DNA of 64,000 nt from Microvirga sp. SRT01 (GCA_018139225.1 JAGSNX010000003.1:124001-188000), one strand, 5' to 3'. Shown: positions 24,655 through 34,221, counted from the first letter of the stretch. Program-made: numbers and translations. The notes: generated by a model from the letters alone, not told the origin.

Positions 24655-25618
24655 GTGTCGATTGCGACCCAGATAGGCGAGAGGCGGACTCTTTGCGCGA
24701 ACGATCCCGCTGATATGCCCGTGCGGAGAGGCGTTGAACGATAGGCCAGACCGGCGCGTACCAGGGCATAGGAACCGACCACGCCCCTTCTGGCAAAGGG
24801 ATGGCGTTGCCAGCGCGATGGCCCAACATGACTGTCCCGTCGATGATGCCCTCCTTGGACGCGAGCCTTGCTACCGTGTTGCCCGTCCCGTCCACGATCG
24901 AAGATAGGTCGGGAAACGTGGTGTTCAGCGAACCAAGCCTCCCCGGCAGGGGTGACGCCAACGCGCCGCATAAGTTCGCCATGACGACAGGGACGCCAAG
25001 CATGAGGGCATGGCGCTACGCCAGCGTCTCCAACATTGTGTTGAAGGCATCCGCGCCTCGCCGGCCAACGGGCCAGTCAGGGGGCGGGGTAGCCGCCGCA
25101 GTCGGTTGCAGCAGCAGGTCGATCGAGGATGCTGCAAGCGACCGGACGTGTTCGGCACGGTAGTTTTCGTAGCAGATACCAATGCCGATCCGCCCGATCG
25201 CCGTGTCGATGATGTGCGGACCGGGTTCACCCCGATAGTAGCGGGCTTCCACCCAAGCCGGGTCGCTCTTGCGGACGCTACCGGCAAGCTTGCCATCTGG
25301 AGTGGCAAGCAGGAAGGTATTGTAGAAATCAGCGCCCTGCGCTTCCAAAATCGTTGTACCGACATGGATGCGGTGGCGCTCGGCAATCGCGAACAGCCAT
25401 GTGGATACTCGACCTCCGATCGGCTCGGCAGTCTCCCAAATATCGGGCGCGATGCGGTATCCGGTGGCCATCAGCTCGGGCAGCAGGACCAACCCGGCGC
25501 CTGTGCCGGCTGCTTGAGCGACTAATTCCGCCGCCCTGCCAAGGTTTTCGGCAACAGCACCGGGGCGGTTCGGCATCTGAACAGCAGCGACATGAACGGG
25601 CCTGACGGTTGTTCGCAT
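24644..25618 (-). pseudogene. Carbon-nitrogen hydrolase (nitrilase superfamily), interrupted by TAG
   Basis: The first 200 codons hold the full catalytic set: Glu in LLPELMATGY, Lys in SVRKSDPAW and Cys in GIGICYENYR. An in-frame TAG follows at 25018-25016, and the same frame resumes at once with RHALMLGVPVVMANLCGALASPLPG (split: residues just after the stop) to a proper stop at 24644. Read through, the protein would be about 324 residues, normal for the family. The truncated product lacks the C-terminal part of the sandwich fold, so it is probably inactive. Confidence 0.8.
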
Positions 25619-25671
25619 AACCTTCGACTAGCATGGAGCCGATGCACACGAACCCATGATGATTGCACCCT

Positions 25672-25731
25672 CCCGACTGGGATGCTGCGGCGAGACGGTC
25701 GCGGCTTTCCCAATGGGATGGTAAAACGAGA
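25672..25731. repeat. Dispersed accessory-region repeat, copy h (best preserved)
   Basis: Reads CTCCCGACTGGGAT, then CGAGACGGTCGCGGCTTTCC, then GGGATGGTAAAACGAGA. The other copies are best described by alignment to this one. Confidence 0.55.
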
Positions 25732-25772
25732 CTATAGCTGGGAGCCGTGCCGTCTATTGGGCAACGTCGCCT

Positions 25773-26066
25773 TCAAAACAGGCGGTCGAGGTCGCGCATT
25801 CCTTCGACAACCGCGACAATCTCGACCTGATCGGCGTCGGCGTCATGCTCGTAGAGAATCAGATAGGTTCCATGAACAAGCGTGCGGGCGCCTGGCCGGA
25901 TATCGTCGCGCGACGTGCCTATACCGGGGAAATCCCGTAACCTTTCGATCTTGACGTCCAGCGCCAGCAGCAGCCTGTCGGCAGCACGATCGTCATCCAG
26001 CGAGATGTAGGTCCAGATTCGTTTGAAATCCTCGCGGGCGCGACGCGATATGACGATCGCGGTCAT
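25773..26066 (-). CDS. ParE/RelE-type toxin
   Basis: 97 residues: ISRRAREDFKRIWTYIS, then RLRDFPGIGTSRDDIRPG and YLILYEHDADADQVEIVAVVEG form the ParE/RelE fold. It begins one base after the antitoxin stop. Such toxins inhibit gyrase or cleave mRNA; which one cannot be told. Confidence 0.9.
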   Translation of the reverse strand: MTAIVISRRAREDFKRIWTYISLDDDRAADRLLLALDVKIERLRDFPGIGTSRDDIRPGARTLVHGTYLILYEHDADADQVEIVAVVEGMRDLDRLF

Positions 26067-26067
26067 C

Positions 26068-26337
26068 TCAGCGCGCGGCGTCAGCTTCGCTTCGGGCCTC
26101 TGCGATAATTGCCTTCATGTCGAGCGGACCGGCAATACCGCTGGTCTTGCCCTTGTCCCATGCGTCGCGCAGCAGCCGCAATTCCTCCGCACGAAAGGCG
26201 CGGCGCTCGTTCCACAGGCGCATCGCATCGCGCACCACTTCGCTCGCCGACGCATATTCACCCGCCGCGATGGCGGCATGGATCGTCTCCGCCATCGGCT
26301 CGGGGACCACGACGGTCATTCTGGCATATTCACCCAT
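26068..26337 (-). CDS. ParD-like antitoxin
   Basis: 89 residues from ATG 26337 (AAGGAG upstream). A ribbon-helix-helix N-terminus (MTVVVPEPMAETIHAAIAAG, EYASASEVVRDAMRLW) is followed by a charged C-terminal toxin-binding tail. Alternative starts exist at 26376 and 26319. Confidence 0.88.
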   Translation of the reverse strand: MGEYARMTVVVPEPMAETIHAAIAAGEYASASEVVRDAMRLWNERRAFRAEELRLLRDAWDKGKTSGIAGPLDMKAIIAEARSEADAAR

Positions 26338-26506
26338 CGTCGAACTCGACTCCTTAGGCGGTTCATAATAATTCATAACGGTAGGGCCCGCAAGGATGTC
26401 GCCCGGCAACTAAGGTTTAATCGCGCCCGCTAGGCGCTCGCCGTCTCGCAACGGATCGAATTTCGGGAATGGCCGGCTTGGTGGTAAGCGGACATCCGTC
26501 GCATAC

Positions 26507-26920
26507 TCATCGCTGAAGTTGTAAGTCTATCTTCCAGCCGTAGCATGCGTTTGCTGCCGCGATGACGCTGGTTTTCGAAACGGCACTCGCAACGCTCAGG
26601 CTATCAGCAGTCCAGCTAAGAGCGATTGGCTGCATCCCATCAAAAGCCACAGCTCGGCAGGACAACCAACGGTCGCTTGGCAGCCCTCTTGGTTGAACCC
26701 AGACAACGCGGGAAAAGCCACTTACCGCGCCACAGTCGGTCATCTGGACGCGAGCCTCTGTAAAGCCGCTCGGCGAGATTGATCGCGCAAATGTGGTCGT
26801 TTCACACATCGCCCCTTCCACGGTTCCAAGGGCGGCAAAAGCGGCCAAGGCTACGAGTATGGCACAGCCGCAGCCAGTTTGCCGCCGCTCGCCGGTAGTC
26901 AGTTCTCGTTTGCTGCCCAT
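26507..26920 (-). CDS. Single-pass membrane protein, function unknown
   Basis: 137 residues with one hydrophobic segment near the N-terminus (CGCAILVALAAFAALGTVEG). The exported part has four cysteines, including QMTDCGAVSGFS, reminiscent of small exported proteins with the pattern DCGAT. The ATG has no strong ribosome-binding site. No function. Confidence 0.6.
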   Translation of the reverse strand: MGSKRELTTGERRQTGCGCAILVALAAFAALGTVEGAMCETTTFARSISPSGFTEARVQMTDCGAVSGFSRVVWVQPRGLPSDRWLSCRAVAFDGMQPIALSWTADSLSVASAVSKTSVIAAANACYGWKIDLQLQR

Positions 26921-27002
26921 GCGCCCACTCTGCTCGCTGTGGCGAACGGCCGCAATTGGCCGCTTCAGGCTGTCACCTGCCTTCCCGAAAACGAAGGGGA
27001 GG

Positions 27003-27042
27003 GAGACGGCGCGGGCTTTCTCACAAGGATGGTAAATCGGGA
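27003..27042. repeat. Dispersed accessory-region repeat, copy j
   Basis: GAGACGGCGCGGGCTTTC then AAGGATGGTAAATCGGGA, close to copy h over the same 40 bases. Confidence 0.55.
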
Positions 27043-27050
27043 AGTCGAAC

Positions 27051-27692
27051 TTACGGGTTTATAGTCGTCACTCGCGGGGACGTTGTCAAAGCGATCAGCG
27101 GCAACCCTGTGTGGATGAGCATTAGCCACCAAAGTTCGTGCGTCACCGAAAAAGCGGTGGTGAAGACAAGAGCAGATGCGATGCTCGCCATCATCATCCG
27201 GCGATCTTTCACACCATGTGCGACGCCGTAGGCAAGCGCTGCCACTCCTACGGCCGCAATGATTCCCACTAACGGTGTCAGGAACCACAGCAAGAACCCC
27301 CTATATAGGATTTCCCAACCCGACCCCGCTGCAAATGCGAACAGGATATAGGCGGCACGTTCGACTGTGGTTTGCGGAAACGGATCGTCAGCGTCTTCCG
27401 CGCTCACGTTCTCTTTGCGCCGGGCGGCTACAGCTAGAACTGCCAGAAGCAACGCCGCGCCAAGCAGGCAAATCCATCCCAGCTTTGTGGGTGGAAGTCC
27501 TAATCCTAATAAGGATGCACTTCTTCTCGCGAAAGCCCATCGTAAGGCCAAAATGCTCAGACAGCCTGAGATCATCAAAATTGCGGAACGATAACGCGCG
27601 ATACGAGAGCGACGAATACCGGATCGTTCCCGCCACACTACCAGCATAGGGATGCCGATCAACAGGAACGTTGCCAGCGCGATATCTACCAT
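27051..27692 (-). CDS. CPBP-like intramembrane protease, variant active site
   Basis: 213 residues with about six hydrophobic helices. CPBP-type motifs: GWEILYRGFLLWFL, AYGVAHGV and LIHTGLPL. In the first motif the first of the two usual glutamates is replaced by Trp while the second Glu and the Arg remain, so activity is uncertain. Single gene in the accessory stretch. Confidence 0.75.
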   Translation of the reverse strand: MVDIALATFLLIGIPMLVVWRERSGIRRSRIARYRSAILMISGCLSILALRWAFARRSASLLGLGLPPTKLGWICLLGAALLLAVLAVAARRKENVSAEDADDPFPQTTVERAAYILFAFAAGSGWEILYRGFLLWFLTPLVGIIAAVGVAALAYGVAHGVKDRRMMMASIASALVFTTAFSVTHELWWLMLIHTGLPLIALTTSPRVTTINP

Positions 27693-27895
27693 GTCTTTGA
27701 TATCGCTCCTGCCGGAATTCCCAGATGGCGCTTCTATAGTGAATCATCAAAAAAATCGCGATGCGTGGCGCGAGGCGTCTTTCTCGCAAAGGAACGGCGG
27801 GCGAGAAGGCATGAGCGTTCTCGGAATCGATGGTGAAATGGGAAAACTCTGGTTTGACGAGAAGCATTATCTCGCCGTCGTGATCGGTAGCAGCC
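27693..27895. other. Intergenic with repeat-like sequence
   Basis: 203 bp upstream of the CPBP-like gene and downstream of the esterase gene. ATCGATGGTGAAATGGGAAA near 27826-27845 resembles the 3' end of the dispersed repeat. No gene seen. Confidence 0.4.
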
Positions 27896-28948
27896 CTACA
27901 GCACGCCGATATTTTGCAGCCACTGCTTGACTTGGCCGGGCCACTCCCTTGTGATGGGATCAGCGGTCGGCCGCATTCCGAAAGCATGACCACCCTTGGC
28001 GTACAGGCGCATATCAACCGGCACGCCAGCATCGTTCAATGCCAGCGCGTAAGCCATCGGCTCCCGGATATCGTCGACGGGATCGTTCATTGCGTGGATG
28101 ATGAATGTGGGGGGTGCCTTGGGGCTGATCTTCACCCAAGGCTTAAGTTCGAGATTGTTCCTGCTCTTGCTGTTGTCCAGCATACGCGCCGTATAGGCGA
28201 CAATCGCAAAGTCGGGTCGGGGAGATTGCCGATCTGCTGCATCAGCAAGCGGGTAGGTACGCTCTTCGGTGTTACTAATGTTTGCTACCAGATAAGCACC
28301 TGCGGAGAAACCAATCACGCCGATCTTGTGCGGATCGATCCCATGGGTCGATGCCTGCTGTCGCAGTAGCCCCATTGCGCGCTGAGCGTCTTCCAGTCCC
28401 AACAGCACCTTAGGCCGCTGCTGCTTTCCGTTTTCCTGTGGCCATACCTGCGGCGTCCGGTATTTCAGCATGACGCAGGTCATGCCCTGCTCGACTACCC
28501 AATCGCAGATCTCGGTGCCTTCCAAGTCGGTCGCGACCGCGTAGAAGCCGCCGCCTGGCAGAACCATCATCGTCGCGCCGGTATTACGGCCGTTTGGCTT
28601 GTAGATGGTCATGGTCGGCCGGGTGACGTAGCTCGCCCAGTGCCACTTCCTGCCACCAACAAGCGGTGAGCCGTTGCCCGTTGCTTCGGCCTCAACGCCG
28701 GTGTCCGGCTTCGCAAGAGCGACGTTCGCAGGCCATAACGGCACCTGCGTGCCGCCAGCGGTCGGTTGCCACACGCCCTTTCGTTCCACCTTCGGAACTT
28801 CAATCCTGTCTGGCGAACTGTCGTTCTTGCTGGCTTGGCCGCAGGCCGCTCCAGCGAGGCCAAGTGCGAGGAGCGACGGCCCGACAAACCGGAAGCGCGA
28901 CAAATCCGATCTCCAATTCTGAAGGCGCAACCCGCGGTTGAGAATCAT
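27896..28948 (-). CDS. Exported alpha/beta hydrolase (esterase)
   Basis: 350 residues. N-terminal hydrophobic segment VGPSLLALGLAGAACGQ gives an export signal, possibly a lipoprotein site. Catalytic features: oxyanion loop VLPGGGFYAVA, nucleophile Ser in GVIGFSAGAYL, Asp in NDPVDD and His in GGHAFGM. It resembles BD-FAE/acetyl-xylan-esterase-like enzymes; the real ester is unknown. The start is uncertain, since ATG 28948 gives a long N-terminus before the signal. Confidence 0.88.
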   Translation of the reverse strand: MILNRGLRLQNWRSDLSRFRFVGPSLLALGLAGAACGQASKNDSSPDRIEVPKVERKGVWQPTAGGTQVPLWPANVALAKPDTGVEAEATGNGSPLVGGRKWHWASYVTRPTMTIYKPNGRNTGATMMVLPGGGFYAVATDLEGTEICDWVVEQGMTCVMLKYRTPQVWPQENGKQQRPKVLLGLEDAQRAMGLLRQQASTHGIDPHKIGVIGFSAGAYLVANISNTEERTYPLADAADRQSPRPDFAIVAYTARMLDNSKSRNNLELKPWVKISPKAPPTFIIHAMNDPVDDIREPMAYALALNDAGVPVDMRLYAKGGHAFGMRPTADPITREWPGQVKQWLQNIGVL

Positions 28949-29371
28949 CCGGGGTGCGATGGATGCAGGTTAATGGCGACTGCTATTCCCGCAAGCCGCT
29001 GCTTCCCAAAAACGCAGGAATGGCGGGACAGTGGCCCGAGCAATTGCTCCGAGAGCCATCGAGATCACCTCGTTTTCTAAAAATCTGTTCCCGATTGCTC
29101 TTTCCCGAAATGGCCGATTGGGGACGGAGAAATGGGAAAGGTTGCACTTAGCGGACGACCATGATCGGGAGCCCGGATCGGCAGCCTGAATGTGCGCCAT
29201 GGAGCGCTTCGGGACATAGCCGATCACGGGCATTCCGCCTGATAGAAGCAACATCGCGGCCCCGCAGCCGCACGTCGACACCTCGCCGCCGCCCGTTGCT
29301 CCCGGCCCGGACACTCCCTAGAGCGACAGGCCACACCGCGGGGGGCGGACAGGGTTCGGGGAAGCAGCGTC
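28949..29371. other. 423-bp intergenic stretch, no gene seen
   Basis: Lies at the right end of the accessory stretch. It holds several fragments like the dispersed repeat (CTATTCCCGCAAGCC near 28980; TTCCCGATTGC and TCCCGAAATGGCCGATTGGG at 29090-29120; AAATGGGAAAGG). The remainder up to the membrane-protein start is GC-rich without a frame I can support. Confidence 0.5.
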
Positions 29372-31201
29372 TTGATCGCCAATGAAGATCGGTCCCGGCA
29401 GGTGCGGCCGCAATCCGGCATCCTCCCCGTATCCGGCCCGCTGGTCCGGGACCTCGAACGGCGCTGGCTCGGCTTCGCGCTGCTGGCATGGGCGGTCGTC
29501 GCCGCATGGTATGTGTTCCATCGCTGGACCAGCATCCATTGGCTGTCGCTGGGCGATACCGACGACAATATGCGCCTTGCACAGGTGCGCGCGTGGCTCG
29601 CGGGGCAGGACTGGTCCGACCTTCGCCAGTACCGGCTGAACCCGCCCGCCGGCTTCGACATCCACTGGAGCCGCATCGTCGACCTGCCGATCGCCGGCCT
29701 GATCCTGTTCTTCCGCCAGTTCACCAGCAACGCGTGGGCCGAACGGCTGGCTTGCGGCATCGCGCCGCTGCTGCCGCTGTCGATCGTGTTCGTCGCCCTG
29801 TCGGCGATGGTCCGCCGTCTCGTCGCGCCGATGGCGTGGACGCTGGCGCTCGTCATCCTCGTCACCGGCGCGACCGCGACGATGCTGATGTTCATGCCCG
29901 AACGCATCGATCACCACGGCTGGCAGCTCGCCTGCCTCGCGGTGACCGTCGCCGGCCTCGGCGATCATCGCGGGGCCCGCGGCGGTGCGCTCGTCGGCCT
30001 CGCCAGCGCGATGTCGCTCGCGATCGGGCTGGAATTGCTGCCCTATGCGGCGATGGCCGGCGCGATCATCGCGCTGCGCTGGGTATGGGACGCGCGAGAG
30101 GCGCGGCGGCTGGCCGTCTACGCGCTGACGCTGGGCGGCGGCGGCGGGATCGGCTTCGCGCTGTTCGCCTCGAACGCCAATTACGCGATGCGCTGCGACG
30201 CATTGACGCCGGTCTGGCTCAGCGTCGTCGTCGCGGCGGGCGCGCTGCTGCTGCTGCTCGCGCTGGTGTCGCCGCGTTCGGCGGGTATCCGGCTCGGACT
30301 GGCACTGACCGCCGGCGCGGTGATCGCCGCAGGTTTCGTGCATTTCTTCCCGCAATGCCTCGGCCGTCCAGAGGGCGTCTCGCCCGAACTGGCGCGCAAC
30401 TGGCTGGACAATGTCCGCGAGGCGAAGCCGATCTACAAACACCCGTTCCGCGTCGCCTTCCCGATCGTCGCCTTGCCCGTGGTCGGCCTGATCGGCGCGT
30501 TCGTCGCCGCGTGGCGCGCCCGCCGCGGCCCGCAGGCGGTCGGCTGGGCCGCGGTCGCGCTGTTCAGCGCGTTCGCGGTGGCGATGCTGTTCTGGCAGGC
30601 ACGGGCCGGCCCCGCCGCGCAGTTGCTGGCGATCCCGGGTGCGGTGGCGCTCGCGTGGCTGTTGCTGCCGTGGTTGTTCAACCACCGCCTGATGCCGGTG
30701 CGCGTGTTCGGCACCGTGATCGGCTTTCTGGTCGTGTCGGGGCTCTTCGCCGGCCTCGCGATCCAGTATCTGCCGATCGACCGGCCGACCAAATACACCC
30801 GCCGCGTCAATGCCGCGACGGGGGAGTGCCTGCGCACGTCGCGGCTGATGACGCTCGATCGCATTCCGAAAGCGACGCTGTTCACGTTCGTCGATCTCGG
30901 CCCGCGCCTGATCGTCGTCACGCATCACGATGCCATCGCCGGCCCGTACCACCGCAACGGGGACGCGATCCTCGACGTGCAGCATGCCTTCGGCCGCTCG
31001 CCGATGGAGGCGCGTGCGATCATGAAGCGCCACGGTGCGACGATGCTGCTGGTCTGTCCGAACATGGCGGAGGCGACGATCTATCGCGCGCGCAATCCCG
31101 GCGGCTTCTACGACCGGCTGGCGAACGGGCGGACGTTCGACTGGCTGACGCCCGTGCCGTTGGTGCGCGGGTCGCCCTACCGGCTGTACCGGATCGACTA
31201 G
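29372..31201 (+). CDS. Polytopic membrane protein, GT-C-like
   Basis: 609 residues with about ten or more hydrophobic helices. LSLGDTDDNMRLAQVRAWLAG in the first external loop holds acidic residues like those of GT-C sugar or oligosaccharyl transferases, and the C-terminal ~100 residues are soluble. Function unproven. It starts at TTG 29372; no ATG with a good ribosome-binding site lies nearby, so the N-terminus is uncertain. Here the sequence returns to the high GC of the core genome. Confidence 0.75.
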   Translation: MIANEDRSRQVRPQSGILPVSGPLVRDLERRWLGFALLAWAVVAAWYVFHRWTSIHWLSLGDTDDNMRLAQVRAWLAGQDWSDLRQYRLNPPAGFDIHWSRIVDLPIAGLILFFRQFTSNAWAERLACGIAPLLPLSIVFVALSAMVRRLVAPMAWTLALVILVTGATATMLMFMPERIDHHGWQLACLAVTVAGLGDHRGARGGALVGLASAMSLAIGLELLPYAAMAGAIIALRWVWDAREARRLAVYALTLGGGGGIGFALFASNANYAMRCDALTPVWLSVVVAAGALLLLLALVSPRSAGIRLGLALTAGAVIAAGFVHFFPQCLGRPEGVSPELARNWLDNVREAKPIYKHPFRVAFPIVALPVVGLIGAFVAAWRARRGPQAVGWAAVALFSAFAVAMLFWQARAGPAAQLLAIPGAVALAWLLLPWLFNHRLMPVRVFGTVIGFLVVSGLFAGLAIQYLPIDRPTKYTRRVNAATGECLRTSRLMTLDRIPKATLFTFVDLGPRLIVVTHHDAIAGPYHRNGDAILDVQHAFGRSPMEARAIMKRHGATMLLVCPNMAEATIYRARNPGGFYDRLANGRTFDWLTPVPLVRGSPYRLYRID

Positions 31202-31263
31202 GAAACGATCCGTTTCATCCTCGGGACGCCCTTAACCATCGACTTCTCCGTATACGCTTTCCG

Positions 31264-31446
31264 ATGCAGACGTTCAGCCCCACCGATCAGCACAGGCAGC
31301 TTGCAGCGATGATTGCCGAGTCGCTGTCGCTCGCCGATTCGCTTGGGCTGCACCGCGTCGGCATCGGGTTGAACGACGCGCTCGAACAGCTGACCGGCTT
31401 TGGCTACGCCCCGCCGGGGACCGAGCCCGCCGTCAACGCAGCGTGA
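31264..31446 (+). CDS. Small conserved-looking protein, function unknown
   Basis: 60 residues (MQTFSPTDQHRQLAAMIAES, then LADSLGLHRVGIGLNDALEQL). Predicted helical, soluble. Its last 14 bases overlap the end of the convergent marC-like gene. Coding rests on composition and a clean start-stop, not on a recognised family. Confidence 0.55.
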   Translation: MQTFSPTDQHRQLAAMIAESLSLADSLGLHRVGIGLNDALEQLTGFGYAPPGTEPAVNAA

Positions 31447-32065
31447 CCGCCAGCCCGTCCATCACGAACTGAACCGCCAGCGCCGCCAGCAACACGCCGA
31501 GCAGGCGCGTGATCACGGCCTCGATCTTCGCACCCAGCATCCGCATCAAAGGCCCCGCCGCCAGCAAGCTTACCAGCGTCAGCAGCAGGATCGACGCCAG
31601 GGCAGCCATCACCACCGCCGAGCGTTCCAGCCCGTCGTTGCGGCTCATCAGCAGCATGACGGATGCGATCGATCCCGGTCCGGCGATCATCGGCATCGCC
31701 ATCGGGAAGATCGACACGTCCTCCGCTTCGTCGGAGGAGATGTTGGCGGCACGGTCTTCGCGCCGCTGCGTCCGCTTTTCGAACACCATCTCCAGCGCGA
31801 TGAGGAACAGCATGATTCCGCCCGCGATGCGGAAACTGGCCAGGCTGATCCCCAGCCCGCGCAGCAGCGCCTCGCCGAACAGCGCGAACACGACGAGGAT
31901 CGCGGCCGCGACACCGACCGCGCGCACCGCCATCGTACGCCGGTGGATCGGCGTCGCGCCCGCCGACAGGCCGGCATAGATCGGCGCGCAGCCGGGCGGA
32001 TCGATGACGACGAAGAACGTGATCAGCGACGAGACGAACAGCTCGAGCAGGCCGGACGTGCTCAC
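31433..32065 (-). CDS. MarC family membrane protein
   Basis: 210 residues with six hydrophobic helices. [21 protein letters not shown] at the start and [16 protein letters not shown] in the middle are MarC (UPF0056) signatures. Function unknown; not a proven drug transporter. The start overlaps the folD stop by 4 bp. Confidence 0.92.
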   Translation of the reverse strand: MSTSGLLELFVSSLITFFVVIDPPGCAPIYAGLSAGATPIHRRTMAVRAVGVAAAILVVFALFGEALLRGLGISLASFRIAGGIMLFLIALEMVFEKRTQRREDRAANISSDEAEDVSIFPMAMPMIAGPGSIASVMLLMSRNDGLERSAVVMAALASILLLTLVSLLAAGPLMRMLGAKIEAVITRLLGVLLAALAVQFVMDGLAVTLR

Positions 32066-32946
32066 AACTCCGGCTCGGCGACGCCAGCGCGGCGGCTGGC
32101 CGCGACCAGCGTGTTGCGCAACAGGCAGGCGATCGTCATCGGCCCGACGCCGCCCGGCACCGGCGTGATCGCCCCTGCGACCTGCACCGCGCTGTCGAAG
32201 TCGACGTCGCCGACCAGCCCGTCGTCGGTGCGGTTGATGCCCACGTCGATCACCGTCGCGCCTGGCTTGATCCAGCCGCCCTCGATCATCCTCGGAATCC
32301 CGACCGCCGCGACGACGATGTCCGCCCGCCGCACCGCCGCGAACAGGTCGCGCGTGCGGCTGTGCGCGATCGTGACCGTGCAGCTCTCAGCTAGCAGCAG
32401 CTGCGCCATCGGCTTGCCAACGATGTTCGACCGTCCCACCACTACGGCGTCCAGCCCGGCGAGATGGCCGTGCACCGCCTTCAGCATCATGATGCAGCCC
32501 AGCGGCGTACATGGCACCAGTGCCGGCAATCCGGTCGCCAGCCGCCCCGCATTGACGGGATGAAAACCGTCGACATCCTTCGCCGGATCGATCGCGGCGA
32601 TCACCGCATGGCTGTCGATGTGCGACGGCAGCGGCAATTGCACCAGGATGCCGTCGACGCCGTCATCGGCATTGAGTTCGGCGACCAGTTCCAGCAGCCC
32701 GGTCTGGTCGATGTCGACCGGCAGGCGATGCTCGATGCTGTTCATGCCCGCGGCGGCCGTCGCCTTGCCCTTGGAGCGGACATAGACCGCAGACGCAGGG
32801 TCCTCGCCCACCAGCACCACCGCCAGTCCCGGCTGGCGTCCGGTCGCGGCGGTGAAGGTCGCGACACCCTCCGCGACGCGCTGGCGCAGGGCGGCGGCGT
32901 GCGCCTTGCCGTCGATGATCGTGGCGGAAGAAATAGGAGCCGTCAT
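32062..32946 (-). CDS. folD: Methylenetetrahydrofolate dehydrogenase/cyclohydrolase
   Basis: 294 residues. It interconverts 5,10-methylene- and 10-formyl-tetrahydrofolate in the cytosol. Catalytic motif: [10 protein letters not shown] (Tyr and Lys), [13 protein letters not shown], and the NADP loop [17 protein letters not shown], with [10 protein letters not shown] near the end. Normal length. Overlaps marC by four bases. Confidence 0.97.
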   Translation of the reverse strand: MTAPISSATIIDGKAHAAALRQRVAEGVATFTAATGRQPGLAVVLVGEDPASAVYVRSKGKATAAAGMNSIEHRLPVDIDQTGLLELVAELNADDGVDGILVQLPLPSHIDSHAVIAAIDPAKDVDGFHPVNAGRLATGLPALVPCTPLGCIMMLKAVHGHLAGLDAVVVGRSNIVGKPMAQLLLAESCTVTIAHSRTRDLFAAVRRADIVVAAVGIPRMIEGGWIKPGATVIDVGINRTDDGLVGDVDFDSAVQVAGAITPVPGGVGPMTIACLLRNTLVAASRRAGVAEPEL

Positions 32947-33009
32947 GGCCGTCCCATAAAGCCCCGGCGTCGTTTTCGCCAGCGTAGCGAATGCCGACCG
33001 GTGCGAGGT

Positions 33010-33318
33010 TCAGACCGCGGTCGTGGCCGCCATGTAGTTCATCATGATGTTCGGCAGCACGATGTTGGACAGGATGTACACGATCAGCAGCACGACCATC
33101 GGCGACAGGTCGAGTGCGCCGAAATCGGGCAGGATGCGCCGGATAGGCCGATAGAGCGGCTCGGTGATCCGCTGCAGCGCATTCCACACCGTCCGCACGA
33201 AGTCGCTGTACGTGTTGATGACGTTGAACGCGATCAGCCACGACAGGATCGCCTGCACGACGATGATCCACCACAGGACGTTGAGGAGCAGCTGGACGAT
33301 CTGGAGGATGGCGATCAA
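33010..33318 (-). CDS. YggT family membrane protein
   Basis: 102 residues from TTG 33318, supported by GGAGAG eight bases upstream. Two hydrophobic regions with the family pattern: LLLNVLWWIIVVQAILSW and ITEPLYRPIRRILPDFGALDLSPMVVLL (residues about 65-90). Family role unclear, sometimes linked to osmotic stress or cell division. Single gene upstream of folD. Confidence 0.9.
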   Translation of the reverse strand: MIAILQIVQLLLNVLWWIIVVQAILSWLIAFNVINTYSDFVRTVWNALQRITEPLYRPIRRILPDFGALDLSPMVVLLIVYILSNIVLPNIMMNYMAATTAV

Positions 33319-33440
33319 GGCGGGAACTCTCCGAAACGGGTGTCGCCAGCATCTATAGGGTGTCCCGGGCGGCGCGAACACCCGATGCCATGCAAAAACC
33401 GCTTGAAGCTGACGCAGCGTCATCCGCTACCCGGCGAATC

Positions 33441-34205
33441 ATGCACACGCCACCCGACATCGCGCCACTCGACATCGCCGACGTGGTCCGCCGCACCGGG
33501 CTGAGCGCCCGCGCGCTGCGCTTCTACGAGGCGCGCGGACTGGTCCGCCCGCTGCGCACCGCCGCCGGTCGCCGCATCTTCGGAGCCGCGGAGCTGGAAC
33601 GCCTCGGCCGCATCGTTGCGCTGAAGGCGGCGGGGTTCACGCTGTCCCAGATCGGCGCGGTGCTCGCCGACCGTCCGCTCCCGATCGCCGGGATCGTCGC
33701 CGCACAACTCGCAGCGCTCGACCGGCGGATCGATGATCTCGCCGCCGCCCGCACGGTGTTGATCGCCGCCCAGTCCCGCCTCGACCGCGGCGAGCCGCTC
33801 GATGCCGCGACCCTCTGCTTGCTGATTTCACAAGGAGACAGGATCATGACGCACGCCGACTGGAAACAGGTCGTCGACCGCTACTACACGCCCGAAGAAC
33901 AGGCCCGCTGGGCCGATCGCATGCCGACCGGCTTCGACCAGCAGGGCTATGCCGACCAGTGGCAGGCGCTGGGTACCCGCATCGCCGCCGCCCTCCCGCT
34001 CGACCCCGCCTCGCCGCAGGCCGGCGAACTCTACGATGCGTGGCAGGCGCTGCTCGCGCCGTTCACGGCCGTCGCGACGCCAGAGATGATGAAGGGCGCA
34101 ACGAAACTCTACGATGCGATGCCGGAATGGCGGGGTGACCGCCAGCCACCCTTCTCGCCGGAGGTGTGGAGCTTCATCAAGGCCGTCAAAGCCGCTCGCG
34201 GCTAG
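33441..34205 (+). CDS. MerR family regulator with TipAS-type ligand domain
   Basis: 254 residues from ATG 33441 (ATG 33390 is an alternative). N-terminal MerR winged helix (VVRRTGLSARALRFYEARGL, VRPLRTAAGRRIFGAAE) and a C-terminal TipAS domain (YYTPEEQARWADRM, and FSPEVWSFIKAV). TipAS domains bind antibiotics or other ligands and trigger activation. Target genes unknown. Confidence 0.9.
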   Translation: MHTPPDIAPLDIADVVRRTGLSARALRFYEARGLVRPLRTAAGRRIFGAAELERLGRIVALKAAGFTLSQIGAVLADRPLPIAGIVAAQLAALDRRIDDLAAARTVLIAAQSRLDRGEPLDAATLCLLISQGDRIMTHADWKQVVDRYYTPEEQARWADRMPTGFDQQGYADQWQALGTRIAAALPLDPASPQAGELYDAWQALLAPFTAVATPEMMKGATKLYDAMPEWRGDRQPPFSPEVWSFIKAVKAARG

Positions 34206-34221
34206 CGTGCGGGAGTGAAGG

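Noticed and set aside
27652..27930. Plus-strand frame of 92 codons beside the esterase gene
   Set aside because: Overlaps the esterase end in antisense and contains a dispersed-repeat fragment; no ribosome-binding site or family.
29318..31033. Minus-strand frame opposite the GT-C-like membrane protein
   Set aside because: Extremely Arg/Asp/Gln-rich, no start signal, opposite a gene with clear membrane helices.
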